Source: WVZH01 sp034430895
GTDB lineage: Bacteria; Chloroflexota; Anaerolineae; Anaerolineales; E44-bin32
DNA: 64,000 nucleotides
Reading direction: 5' to 3'
Assembly: GCA_034430895.1 (NCBI GenBank)
Contig: DAOUDW010000034.1
Location: 154,793 to 218,792, forward strand
The notes under the pieces are model-generated. The model had not been told where the DNA came from and did no database searches. It worked only from the letters and a program-made list of their open reading frames with translations. Shown one piece after another: positions 26,702 to 35,089 of the stretch (the first letter of the stretch is position 1; every line of letters starts with the position of its first letter). The translations under genes were made by a program, and so were the position numbers.

Positions 26702-26707
26702 TATAAT
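26702..26707 (+). promoter_or_regulatory. -10 element of the valS transcript
   Basis: Consensus TATAAT; transcription would start near 26714, just before the T-box stem I. A -35 box is weak (TCGAAC at 26678-26683). Confidence 0.6.
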
Positions 26708-26714
26708 GTCCCCC

Positions 26715-27000
26715 AATAATAAATCAATGGATCACCGGGAGGAGTAAACAGCCAGGCGCTGATAGAGAAGGAGCGGCCGCAGGCTGAAAGCCCCCAGAGT
26801 GGCAGCTGTTGAACGTCGCCCGGAGTGAACGCCGAAGAAAACCTTTCACGAAAAGGTAAGTAGAACGGCGCGGGAAAGCCCGTTACAGCGGACCCCTGAT
26901 ATTGGTCGGGGAATGAGTGCACCGGGAATTCAAACCTGGTGAAGAGAGGTGGTACCGCGGAGGCGCAGTCCTTCGTCCTCGAGGACGAAGGATTTTTTTG
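26715..27000 (+). ncRNA. T-box leader controlling valS
   Basis: This 459-base gene-free stretch (26620-27078) is explained by a T-box riboswitch, which senses uncharged tRNA. Seen directly: the T-box sequence AGAGGTGGTACCGCGG (26945-26960), then a terminator with a perfect 10-bp stem TCCTTCGTCC/GGACGAAGGA (26969-26978 with 26983-26992), a TCGA loop and seven T. Upstream lies a long stem I region with GGAGGAGTAAACAG near its base and GGCTGAAAGCC. The specifier is probably the Val codon GTC at 26815-26817 (GAACGTCGCC), consistent with the downstream gene; the exact triplet is inference. Confidence 0.93.
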
Positions 27001-27078
27001 TTCTGGTAGAAGATAAGAATCATTGAAAAAGAAATCGCTTGTTGCACGCAGCAGAGACGGCATCCTTCAAGAGGAGTA

Positions 27079-29772
27079 ATGCATATGGGAATTGATGACC
27101 TTCCAAAAACGTATGATTTCGATCAGGTGGAGGAACGTCTCTATTCGTGGTGGGAGACGAATGGCTTCTTTAAACCCCGCATCGATCCGGATCAGAAACC
27201 GTTTGTGATTTCGATCCCACCGCCGAATGTCACCGGAGAACTCCATCTGGGCCATGCGATGTTCGTGGCCATGGAAGATCTCATGATTCGCCACAGTCGC
27301 ATGAAAGGCGTGCCGACTCTCTGGGTCCCTGGCTCGGATCATGCTGGAATAGCCACCCAGCTTCAAGTCGAACGGCAGCTTAGAAAAGAAGGCACAAGCC
27401 GAAAAGAGGTCGGTCGAGAAGCGTTCATTCAACGCGCCTGGGAATGGAAAAAGGAATACGGCGGTATCATCACACAGCAGCTGCGCCGCTTGGGCGCTTC
27501 CTGTGATTGGGGCAGGGAGCGATTTACGCTTGATAATGGTCTCTCGAAGGCAGTACGCGAGGCTTTTGTGCGGCTTTACGAAAAGGGGTTGATATACCGG
27601 GGGACCTATCTCATCAATTGGTCGCCCGGTTTGCAGACTGCGGTCAGCGATCTTGAAGTGGAATATTCCGAGGAGCAGGGGATGTTGTATTACTTCAAAT
27701 ACCCTGTGGCAGACTCGGAGGACTTCATTCCCGTGGCAACGACGCGTCCGGAGACTATTCTGGGGGATACGGCAGTCGCTGTCCATCCGGACGATACGCG
27801 CTACAAGCATTTGCTGGGTAAGCATTGTGTGGTGCCGATATTGAATCGCGTCATTCCGATCATCGAGGACAGCTATGTAGATATTGAATTCGGGACTGGT
27901 GCGTTGAAAATCACTCCAGGTCACGATCCAAACGACTATGAAATTGGATTGCGTCACGAATTGGATATCATCAACGTTCTCAATGCGGATGCCACAATGA
28001 ATGAACATGCCGGACCCTATCAAGGCTTGGACCGGTTCGAATGTCGGGAGAAATTATGGGCCGACATGGAAGCCGCTGGTATCACAATCAAAACCGAGCC
28101 CTATCTCATGCAGGTGCCCCGTTCGCAGCGCGGCGGCGAGATCGTGGAACCGATGGTTTCCACGCAGTGGTTTGTGCGTATGCAGCCACTGGCCGAAAAG
28201 GGACTAGAGGTGGTGCGAGACGGCAAGATCAAAATCGTACCAGAGCGATTCACGAAAGTGTATTTCAATTGGCTGGAGAATATTCGCGATTGGTGCATCT
28301 CACGGCAGCTATGGTGGGGCCATCGCATTCCAGCCTGGCACTGCCGTGAATGTGGGGAGATCACCGTGGCACGGGAAGACCCCGATCGATGCGCCCATTG
28401 CAATGCGGCGACGATCGAACAGGATCCGGATGTGCTCGACACATGGTTCTCCTCCGGCCTGTGGCCTTTTTCGACGCTGGGATGGCCAGAAGATACCGAA
28501 GACTATCGCTATTTCTACCCAACGAAGATGATGGAAACAGGGTACGACATCCTTTTCTTCTGGGTGGCGCGTATGATCATGATGGGTTTGGAGTTTACCG
28601 GAGAACCACCCTTCGACACTGTGTACCTGCATGGTCTGGTGCGCGACGAGCATGGCCGCAAGATGAGCAAGACTCTGGGCAATGTGATCGATCCGTTGGA
28701 GGTCATGAACGAATTTGGTACGGACGCGCTTCGATATACGCTGCTCACAGGCTCGACGCCCGGAAATGACATGAACCTCAGCCTGCAGCGGGTGGAGGCC
28801 AATCGGAATTTCGCCAACAAGATCTGGAATGCCGGCCGTTTCGTGGTCATGACGTTGTCGAAAACCGCAGGCATGCAGGGTGATTCAATCGAACCAACCT
28901 CCGCCGATCGTTGGATCAGCGGACGACTCGCCTCACTCATCGAAGATGTGGATCGTCTTTTCGCGTCTTATCAATATGGCGAAGCGGGTCGGCAGATCTA
29001 TGGTTTCTTCTGGAGTGAATATGCCGATTGGTACCTTGAAATTGCCAAGCTGCAGGTGCGAAAGGGCGGCGCGCGTGCCTGGCATACCGCTAAGATCCTG
29101 GTCCAGGTATTGGACGCTTGTTTGCGATTGCTGCATCCGTTCACCCCGTTCGTAACCGAAGAGCTTTGGGGAAAATTGAAGGCGGCTTGCATCCAACACG
29201 GAGGCGGATTTGGTTTTCAGCCGGAATGGGAAGATGCCCTTATCGTGGCGAACTGGCCGCGGATGGCGCCCATATCCGATGCGGATAAGAAAGTAATGAA
29301 TCGTTTTGACCTCTTGATGGACGTTGTGCGCGCGATTCGGAATGCGCGTTCGGAGCAGGGAATATCGCCCGAAACGAAAATCGCGATCACTTTCAACGCA
29401 GGGTCAATGGCAGATCTTTTGGAAGAGCAGCAGGATTCCGTCGCGGCCTTGGCGGGAATCGATCCGGAACGAATGGAAATTCACAAGAAACTGCAGTCGC
29501 CACCTTCCAACGCTGTTCCCCTTGTGGTCGGTCGTGTAGAAGCCCACATCTCGTTGGAGGGCGTGATTGATGTTGCCGCGGAGCGCAGCCGTCTGAAGCA
29601 AGAATTCCAGGAAGTCGAATCCCAAATCGAGCGTCTGGAGAAACTATTGGCCGGTCCGTTTTCCGAACGTGCACCTGGTGATGTGGTTCAAAAAGAGCGG
29701 GATCGACTTCAGGAATTCGTTCAAGCGGCTGAGAAGATCAAGATCCAGTTGGAACGTTTGGCACAAGATTGA
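27079..29772 (+). CDS. valS: Valyl-tRNA synthetase
   Basis: Class I aminoacyl-tRNA synthetase charging tRNA-Val. The 897-residue length is typical. PPPNVTGELHLGHAM (HIGH motif) is near residue 50, the CP1 editing domain contains the threonine-rich VATTRPETILGDTAV, and a zinc-binding-like CRECGE..CAHC insert is at ~425-445. KMSKTLGNVIDP is near residue 528. Anticodon-binding helices and a C-terminal coiled coil (~835-897) complete the protein. The start ATG follows GAGGAG by 4 bases. Expression is controlled by the T-box leader. The CPBP gene overlaps its stop codon. Confidence 0.98.
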   Translation: MHMGIDDLPKTYDFDQVEERLYSWWETNGFFKPRIDPDQKPFVISIPPPNVTGELHLGHAMFVAMEDLMIRHSRMKGVPTLWVPGSDHAGIATQLQVERQLRKEGTSRKEVGREAFIQRAWEWKKEYGGIITQQLRRLGASCDWGRERFTLDNGLSKAVREAFVRLYEKGLIYRGTYLINWSPGLQTAVSDLEVEYSEEQGMLYYFKYPVADSEDFIPVATTRPETILGDTAVAVHPDDTRYKHLLGKHCVVPILNRVIPIIEDSYVDIEFGTGALKITPGHDPNDYEIGLRHELDIINVLNADATMNEHAGPYQGLDRFECREKLWADMEAAGITIKTEPYLMQVPRSQRGGEIVEPMVSTQWFVRMQPLAEKGLEVVRDGKIKIVPERFTKVYFNWLENIRDWCISRQLWWGHRIPAWHCRECGEITVAREDPDRCAHCNAATIEQDPDVLDTWFSSGLWPFSTLGWPEDTEDYRYFYPTKMMETGYDILFFWVARMIMMGLEFTGEPPFDTVYLHGLVRDEHGRKMSKTLGNVIDPLEVMNEFGTDALRYTLLTGSTPGNDMNLSLQRVEANRNFANKIWNAGRFVVMTLSKTAGMQGDSIEPTSADRWISGRLASLIEDVDRLFASYQYGEAGRQIYGFFWSEYADWYLEIAKLQVRKGGARAWHTAKILVQVLDACLRLLHPFTPFVTEELWGKLKAACIQHGGGFGFQPEWEDALIVANWPRMAPISDADKKVMNRFDLLMDVVRAIRNARSEQGISPETKIAITFNAGSMADLLEEQQDSVAALAGIDPERMEIHKKLQSPPSNAVPLVVGRVEAHISLEGVIDVAAERSRLKQEFQEVESQIERLEKLLAGPFSERAPGDVVQKERDRLQEFVQAAEKIKIQLERLAQD

Positions 29773-30440
29773 AATCGAATAAATCTAGATCTCCAACATC
29801 TTCGGATTACTTATCACCCGGACATCCAGAAAAGGCATGTCTGCCTTTTGCTGCCGTCATCCCGGGTTTGCTGTTTATTCTCCTCGTCGACATCGCCGCG
29901 GTTTTGGATCTGGGTGGTGTGTTCCAACCCTATTTGGCGACATGGTCACTGATCATTGCTGTCCTTCCCTGGGGTATGCTGCTCTTGTTCCGTCAAACAC
30001 CGACAGTCTTTGGCTACACGCGTAAGCGCGGGCTCGCGATCTTCGGCTGGGGAATGCTGGCGGGTGCGATTTGGCGCGGATTGAGCATGGCTTTTCTGTA
30101 TTGGGTCCAGAGCGATGGAACTCAAGTGGGTTGGCATGTCACTGGATTGATGGGGATGTTGTTTTGGATTCCCTTCGTGGAAGAAACCTTCTTCCGTGGC
30201 TATATCGGTGCTTCGCTGGTGCGCAAATTCGGCCGTTGGCCGGGAATTTTGATTCAAGCTGTACTCTTTAGTCTCCATCCGGCGCATTGGAGTCAAGGGT
30301 TTTTCGATGTCCTGAGTATATTTTCCTTCGGTATATTATCCGGTTGGCTCTATGATCGCTATCGATCGATTTGGGCGCCTTGGGGCGCGCATGCGCTGGC
30401 CAATGTTTTGCCACACATCTTGCGTGGATTGGTTGTGTAA
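29769..30440 (+). CDS. CPBP family intramembrane metalloprotease
   Basis: A 223-residue, multi-spanning membrane protein of the CPBP (Abi/Rce1-like) family. The catalytic motifs are EETFFRGYIGASL, FSLHPAH and HALAN, the latter two giving the conserved histidines. Family members cleave prenylated or membrane proteins or act in bacteriocin immunity; the substrate here is unknown. The only plausible start is TTG at 29769, overlapping the valS stop as TTGA, with no Shine-Dalgarno sequence, so translation probably relies on coupling to valS. Confidence 0.85.
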   Translation: MKSNKSRSPTSSDYLSPGHPEKACLPFAAVIPGLLFILLVDIAAVLDLGGVFQPYLATWSLIIAVLPWGMLLLFRQTPTVFGYTRKRGLAIFGWGMLAGAIWRGLSMAFLYWVQSDGTQVGWHVTGLMGMLFWIPFVEETFFRGYIGASLVRKFGRWPGILIQAVLFSLHPAHWSQGFFDVLSIFSFGILSGWLYDRYRSIWAPWGAHALANVLPHILRGLVV

Positions 30441-30534
30441 TCCCTATCGTAATTCTCATCCGAAATTGTCTTTAACCTGATTGAAAACATCGAACCGCAT
30501 ACAGTCGATTCAAACAAGCAGTGGTGACTTGGTG

Positions 30535-30543
30535 TGATATACT
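30535..30543 (+). promoter_or_regulatory. Extended -10 promoter of the serine hydrolase gene
   Basis: TGATATACT is an extended -10 element (TGn plus TATACT) located 18 bases before the start codon; no clear -35 box at the usual distance. Confidence 0.5.
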
Positions 30544-30561
30544 CTCGTTCTTGGAGGTGTA

Positions 30562-32031
30562 ATGCGACGGGGCGGTCCTGATTATTTACGTTGGATATCG
30601 ATCGGCTTGTTGTTGACGGCAGTCATCTTTATCTTCTATGAATTAATTGCTTTCAGCCGGCAACGGGCACATCTACCGCAGGGGTTGAGCATAGGTGGTG
30701 TTTCCGTCGGCGGCTTTTCCCAAACCGAGGCTGTCGAACGAATCCTGCAAACGTACGGTACGCCAGTTGAATTACATTACGATGACCAGATCATACACTT
30801 GCAGCCGGCAAGTGTCGGTTTCCGCCTGGACACAGAAGTCATGCTGGCTGCGGCTGAATCGGTGCGCACAGGAGACGATTTCTGGTCTGGCTTCATGGAT
30901 TTTTTGTGGAACCGGTCGGGTGAGGAAGCAGCCATTCCTTTGCGTGCAGAATATTCCATTTCACAGCTTGAATTCGTTTTAACGGACATCGCAGCTCGTT
31001 ATGACGAACCTCCATATTTTGCGGCGCCCATTCCAGGAACACCTAACTTCAATCCCGGCAAACCCGGACGCGTGCTTGATATCGATCGAGCAGTGCGCTT
31101 GATCGGTGAGATTCTCATGTTACCCCACTCTCGGGTCGTCAACCTGCCGGTTATTGAGGATGTTCCCCCTAGGCCTACATTAGGAACACTCGAGATATTG
31201 CTCAAGCAAATCGTGGATGCTGCGGATTTTGATGGTCTCATGGATCTTTTTCTGGTGAATTTGCGCTCAGGAGAAGAATTGCATATCGCCTACTTGAATG
31301 GTGAGGACATCCCGAAAGACCCCGATGTTGCTTTTGGTGCCGCTTCGGTTATCAAGATCGGCATTATGACCGCATACTTCGTGGAGTCTGATGAGCCCTT
31401 TGGTGAAGAGGCGGACGATCATATGTTTGACATGATCACTCGCTCTGGCAACGATTCGTCGGACTGGTTGATGCAAGAAATTGGTGATGAACTTGGCCCT
31501 CTTGTAGTCACGGATACGCTTCAATCGTTGGGTTTAGAGAATACTTTTATTGTGGGGTATTTTTACCTTGGTGCACCTTTCCTACTCAATATCAGTACAC
31601 CAGCCAATCAGCGTACGGATATCAATACAGACCCTGATAAGTATACGCATACAACGCCATCCGATATCGGGATGTTGTTGATGGATATTTATCATTGTGA
31701 GAGCGGCGGCGGAGCACTGCTTGCCGTTTATCCCGATCAAGTAACCCCGCAGGAATGCAGCCGCATGATGGATTTGCTCGCGCAAAATAAAATCGGCTAC
31801 CTCATCGAGGCAGGTGTCCCGGAGGGTACCCAAGTAGCCCACAAGCATGGCTGGCCGAGTTCGCCATTCCAGATGCTGGGTGACGCAGGTGTGGTCTATA
31901 CGCCCGGCGGGGATTACGTCTTTTCACTTTTCTTGTATGATGATGAGGAAATGTTTTGGGATCCGACATCGCAGATGTTCGCCGATATCTCACGTGCGGT
32001 CTATAATTATTTCAATCCGCCGGTCGAGTGA
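30562..32031 (+). CDS. Beta-lactamase-like serine hydrolase with PG-binding-like N-domain
   Basis: The 489-residue product has an N-terminal membrane helix (ISIGLLLTAVIFIFYELIAF) and then a region (~40-210) with GLSIGGVSVGGFSQTEAVERI, which resembles the PG_binding_4/VanW N-terminal fold. The C-terminal half (~220-489) is a class A beta-lactamase-like domain. It has SxxK at S262-K265 (GAASVIKIG), an SxN-like SGNDSSD and KHG in place of KTG. These residues look functional, so it is more likely a D,D-peptidase or esterase than a secreted drug-resistance enzyme; the short length and domain mix are unlike plasmid beta-lactamases. GGAGGTG precedes the ATG. Confidence 0.87.
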   Translation: MRRGGPDYLRWISIGLLLTAVIFIFYELIAFSRQRAHLPQGLSIGGVSVGGFSQTEAVERILQTYGTPVELHYDDQIIHLQPASVGFRLDTEVMLAAAESVRTGDDFWSGFMDFLWNRSGEEAAIPLRAEYSISQLEFVLTDIAARYDEPPYFAAPIPGTPNFNPGKPGRVLDIDRAVRLIGEILMLPHSRVVNLPVIEDVPPRPTLGTLEILLKQIVDAADFDGLMDLFLVNLRSGEELHIAYLNGEDIPKDPDVAFGAASVIKIGIMTAYFVESDEPFGEEADDHMFDMITRSGNDSSDWLMQEIGDELGPLVVTDTLQSLGLENTFIVGYFYLGAPFLLNISTPANQRTDINTDPDKYTHTTPSDIGMLLMDIYHCESGGGALLAVYPDQVTPQECSRMMDLLAQNKIGYLIEAGVPEGTQVAHKHGWPSSPFQMLGDAGVVYTPGGDYVFSLFLYDDEEMFWDPTSQMFADISRAVYNYFNPPVE

Positions 32032-32087
32032 AATCCTGACGCACAAATTCCATTCGTAAAATACGTGAATTGGAAAAGGAAAATAAA

Positions 32088-32116
32088 AGGGCGCAGTGCA
32101 ATCTGCGCCCTGTTTT
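32088..32116. terminator. Bidirectional intrinsic terminator
   Basis: AGGGCGCAG (32088-32096) pairs with CTGCGCCCT (32103-32111) around a 6-base loop. GTTTTC follows on the plus strand, and an A-rich tract upstream gives a T-rich tail on the minus strand. It separates the convergent serine hydrolase and LysW-like genes. Confidence 0.88.
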
Positions 32117-32169
32117 CAATTGTAAGTGTTCGGTCTTGTTATAACCCGTTGCTATCTACCATTATCGAT

Positions 32170-32373
32170 TTAATAATCGTCCTCTCTTTCGAGGTCGTAT
32201 TCATCGTCGTATTCAAACTCGTCATCGTCAAATGCCCAGTCCAATTCCAACGGGGATACGCCTACGACCATAAGGTATGCTCCGCATTGTGGACAACTGA
32301 CCTGTTGTCCTTCTCTGGGGTCTCGTTCAACCGTGATCTTCGAATCACATTCTGGACAAAATGCGTGTGTCAT
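32170..32373 (-). CDS. LysW-like zinc ribbon protein with acidic tail
   Basis: A 67-residue protein. Residues 1-45 match the LysW/ArgW fold: a zinc ribbon with Cys at 6, 9, 27 and 30 and the following strand YLMVVGVSPLELDW, close to the LysW consensus. LysW is an amino-group carrier that becomes linked to substrates through the terminal Glu of EDWGE. That ending is missing here: the C-terminus is a run of Asp, Glu and Tyr (EYDDEYDLEREDDY). No lysine or arginine biosynthesis gene lies nearby. It is therefore probably not a carrier of the canonical type. AGGAGG lies 7 bases before the ATG. Confidence 0.8.
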   Translation of the reverse strand: MTHAFCPECDSKITVERDPREGQQVSCPQCGAYLMVVGVSPLELDWAFDDDEFEYDDEYDLEREDDY

Positions 32374-32456
32374 GGAAAACCTCCTGACGAGAAATGCGTT
32401 TCGCCCGCATCATACGCAGAACACATGGAAATTGTGTCTAAGGAATATAAAAAATA

Positions 32457-32484
32457 TGTATAAAATTCTCAGATTGTGTAACAA
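32457..32484 (-). promoter_or_regulatory. Possible promoter of the LysW-like gene
   Basis: Minus strand: TTGTTA (32484-32479), 16-base spacer, TATACA (32462-32457), overlapping the end of the adjacent regulator gene's downstream region. Confidence 0.3.
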
Positions 32485-32491
32485 AATGGTA

Positions 32492-33178
32492 TTAATCCGG
32501 GTCGATATCGAAAAGGTAGCCCATGCCCGCAATTGTGTGGATGAACTTGGGTGAAGAAGGATCCTGTTCGATTTTACCTCGCAGCCGACTTACGAGACCT
32601 CGCACCAATTCCCGATTCCCTTTTTCGCTGTATCCCCATACGCGTTCGACGAGAACATCTGTTGGGATGGCCAGTCCACGGTTGGTCATCAGAACGTATA
32701 GCAGCTGAAATTCCAATTGTGTAAGCCGCTGTGGTTCTTTCCCATGGACACGCACAGTGCGGGTGGATGGGTTGAGGGCGATTGAGTCAAGATCCAACAT
32801 CGGGGTTGCCAACAGGGGAACAGCACGAGCCCTGCGAAGTATGGCGAGGGCGTAGGAAGTCAGCACACCAGGATGGATGGGCATGGGTAACACGAGATCG
32901 GCGCCGGTATTGATCAATTCCACAGTCTCCGCATTCGTGATCGTTTCTGTGATCATAATGATGGGGACTTCGCTTATACTGCGGATGGACGTAACATCTT
33001 TGAGTGTATTCTTGATATTCGTGTTTACGATGACCAGCAGCGCCGCGGGCGCTTCCGTCCAATTGCTGATCACAGACTGCGGATTTGTTTTTTGAGTGAC
33101 CTTCATTCCTGCTTGTCGCAGGATAAAGGCAATCATATCTCGTTCCTGAACGTCTTGACTGATGATAATGGTTTCCAT
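32492..33178 (-). CDS. Winged-helix regulator with degenerate receiver
   Basis: A 228-residue OmpR/PhoB-type transcription regulator. Residues ~1-115 keep the receiver fold, but the phosphorylation site is lost: where the aspartate is expected the strand reads LLVIVNTNIKN, the acidic pair is reduced to SQD, and the lysine motif is LPMP in place of xKP. The C-terminal DNA-binding domain (~130-225) is normal, with LTQLEFQLLYVL, VLVERVWGY and RGLVSRLRGKIEQDPSSPKFI. Control is therefore likely phosphorylation-independent. No histidine kinase gene lies beside it. It is downstream of the LysE-type gene on the same strand. Confidence 0.9.
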   Translation of the reverse strand: METIIISQDVQERDMIAFILRQAGMKVTQKTNPQSVISNWTEAPAALLVIVNTNIKNTLKDVTSIRSISEVPIIMITETITNAETVELINTGADLVLPMPIHPGVLTSYALAILRRARAVPLLATPMLDLDSIALNPSTRTVRVHGKEPQRLTQLEFQLLYVLMTNRGLAIPTDVLVERVWGYSEKGNRELVRGLVSRLRGKIEQDPSSPKFIHTIAGMGYLFDIDPD

Positions 33179-33196
33179 TGGTTTCTCTTTTTATTC

Positions 33197-33211
33197 CCGG
33201 GTGATACCCGG
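33197..33211. other. Short GC-rich hairpin between lysE-like and regulator genes
   Basis: CCGGGT / ACCCGG with a 3-base loop, just upstream of the regulator start. No T-run follows on the minus strand, so it is not a clear terminator; it may affect translation of the regulator. Confidence 0.3.
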
Positions 33212-33236
33212 TTTCGTTTTCATCACAGGAATGGTT

Positions 33237-33887
33237 TTAAAGTATTGCTAAGGCGTTGGCGAAAAATCTTATACCCAGGTACATCATGAATCCGCCCGTT
33301 ATGAAGATCAAAACACAGTATGTCCTCTGACTCAACCATCGGCCTCCACTACTCGTCACTGCGGCAAGCGTCGTATCCCATGCGAAGTCAGCACTGATGT
33401 GGCCAATATAAAAGACTGCAACGGCTAAAGCGCTGATCGCTTTGATTTGCGCGAGATATCCGGCCGCAACTGTGACCCACCACATGTACCAGAAGGGGTT
33501 CGAGAGAGTCGTCATCATTCCCAATACAATGAGTGCTGTAGTTGATTTTGTCGTATCGGTTTGATTGGGCTGCGGAAGTTGTAAGTTGTTCTTCCACACA
33601 GCGAAAATGTAATTGGCTCCAATCCAAAGCAAGATGAGGCTTCCACCAATAGAAATTGCCACGAGCACAGCGGGGTTTTGCATGGCAACAGAAAGACCCA
33701 GGCTGATCAAGATGAGTATTGCAAGCTCCAGGAGGGAATGGCCGACAGCAATGAGCAGTCCTGTCCGCCAGCCAGAGCGTGGCGCCTCGCTCAGAATTGC
33801 TGCAGTTACCGGACCAGGTGATATGACCGCGGCGAAAGAGATGAACAGTGAAAATTGAAAAATAGAAAGGACGTCGTCAGCAACCAT
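33237..33887 (-). CDS. LysE/RhtB family transporter
   Basis: A 216-residue, six-helix inner-membrane exporter of the LysE superfamily, which exports amino acids and related metabolites. The signature is FAAVISPGPVTAAILSEAPRSGWRTGL in the first helix and loop, shown here in part as SFAAVISPGPVTAAI, followed by ILLWIGANYIFAVWK and the C-terminal helices. The substrate cannot be inferred. It is 43 bases downstream of the 34908 gene and followed on the same strand by the winged-helix regulator. Confidence 0.87.
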   Translation of the reverse strand: MVADDVLSIFQFSLFISFAAVISPGPVTAAILSEAPRSGWRTGLLIAVGHSLLELAILILISLGLSVAMQNPAVLVAISIGGSLILLWIGANYIFAVWKNNLQLPQPNQTDTTKSTTALIVLGMMTTLSNPFWYMWWVTVAAGYLAQIKAISALAVAVFYIGHISADFAWDTTLAAVTSSGGRWLSQRTYCVLIFITGGFMMYLGIRFFANALAIL

Positions 33888-33930
33888 GCTTGACTTCTTG
33901 ATATTCTCGGTGTCCTATTGTAGTCGAAAA

Positions 33931-34908
33931 TTACGAATTGTCTTTGATGAAACGCGTGAGGTCCGGAAAGATCAGTTTGTCCAGCTTTTCATTCTCAAGC
34001 GTGGAATTATTGACGACTTCAAAGTTCCGGTGTACTTCGCGCAGTGCACGCACCTGCCAGGCAGGAGGGGATTGAGAGAAAACGCCGAGGCAGACGGTTT
34101 TCTTGCCCGGAATGAGCAACAGTGCTGAACCGTCTTCGATTTGTGTGGCGAACATGCGTGAAGATTTTCCTTCTTCTTCAGCAGCGCCGAAGGTTCCCAT
34201 CAGTCCCATGGCTTCTTCGGCCGATGTGGGCATATCGCCTTCAATAAAAATACACTCTAGGGAATTGATCTTGTACAAACCCACCGCATGACAGGATGCC
34301 TCGTTGAGCTGCATGAGGTAGCTTGTTTTTCCTTCTTCCAGGACAACTTGCCAGCGGTCGCTTTTCGGATGCATTTTGTTCATCCGTAAAGCAACTTCAC
34401 GTTGCTGCATGTAATGTCGTCGAACAGCCCGGTATTGCGATGCGTTGATTCTTCCCTGCTGGTAATCCTGTTCGAGACGAGAAATTTTTTGTCCGAGTGC
34501 TGCAAGACTCTGTTTCAAATCCTGCGGCAAATCTTCTTCTACGACTAATTCTTCTTCCGTTATCGCATCGGGGATATTATCTGTTGAAACCACATCCGGG
34601 GGGAGAGGATGTATCGTGGAAGGTTCTTCATCTACGAAAGGAGCCGCCTCTTCCCCATCCATCTTAGAGACGCGTTGTTCCCATTCACGAAGGAGCTCTC
34701 GAGCAGCTCTCAGTTGTCCTTCGCTAATGGAACCATCACAGAATGCGATCGCGGCGGAGAGGAACTTCTCTTGTGCACGCACGAGCCAATCCAGGGCTTC
34801 TTGATATTCGGGGCTTTCTACCTTTGATGCGGCTCGCTTCGCTTTCTTTTCGGTCTTTTGCGCCTTTTCCGTCATGGCGCTCATAATGGTATCCGAAGCG
34901 CCTCCCAT
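33931..34908 (-). CDS. Hypothetical protein with two SHOCT-like helical motifs
   Basis: Unrecognised protein of 325 residues from the ATG at 34908; ATG codons at 34884 and 34875 are also possible. The N-terminus is Lys/Ala/Glu-rich and coiled. Two segments follow the short-C-terminal (SHOCT) pattern of a Gly-turn and amphipathic helix: DGSISEGQLRAARELLREW and QGRINASQYRAVRRHYMQQ. Between them lies an acidic low-complexity linker (EEELVVEEDLPQD). The last ~150 residues look like a compact alpha/beta domain that I cannot name. No signal peptide or membrane helix is visible, so it is cytoplasmic. Confidence 0.6.
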   Translation of the reverse strand: MGGASDTIMSAMTEKAQKTEKKAKRAASKVESPEYQEALDWLVRAQEKFLSAAIAFCDGSISEGQLRAARELLREWEQRVSKMDGEEAAPFVDEEPSTIHPLPPDVVSTDNIPDAITEEELVVEEDLPQDLKQSLAALGQKISRLEQDYQQGRINASQYRAVRRHYMQQREVALRMNKMHPKSDRWQVVLEEGKTSYLMQLNEASCHAVGLYKINSLECIFIEGDMPTSAEEAMGLMGTFGAAEEEGKSSRMFATQIEDGSALLLIPGKKTVCLGVFSQSPPAWQVRALREVHRNFEVVNNSTLENEKLDKLIFPDLTRFIKDNS

Positions 34909-34979
34909 GCGCAACCATAGTAGCATGTGGGGTGACGGAAATGTCAGATGACGGTTGTACCATGAACCCATCTTGCTCT

Positions 34980-35008
34980 ATGACGGAGCGTCCTGGATGC
35001 GGTATACT
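34980..35008 (+). promoter_or_regulatory. Promoter of the 35090 lipoprotein gene
   Basis: ATGACG (34980-34985) and TATACT (35003-35008) with a 17-base spacer, giving an 80-base leader. Confidence 0.6.
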
Positions 35009-35089
35009 CAACGCTGTAATTTTTCGTGATTATTGAGCGTACGCTCTGCGGAAAATGAAAAACACGTCATCATCAAGAAGGAGTCTTGC

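Noticed and set aside
27067..28023. Long minus-strand ORF (318 codons) opposite valS
   Set aside because: It is antisense to conserved valS motifs, and its translation shows no recognisable domain.
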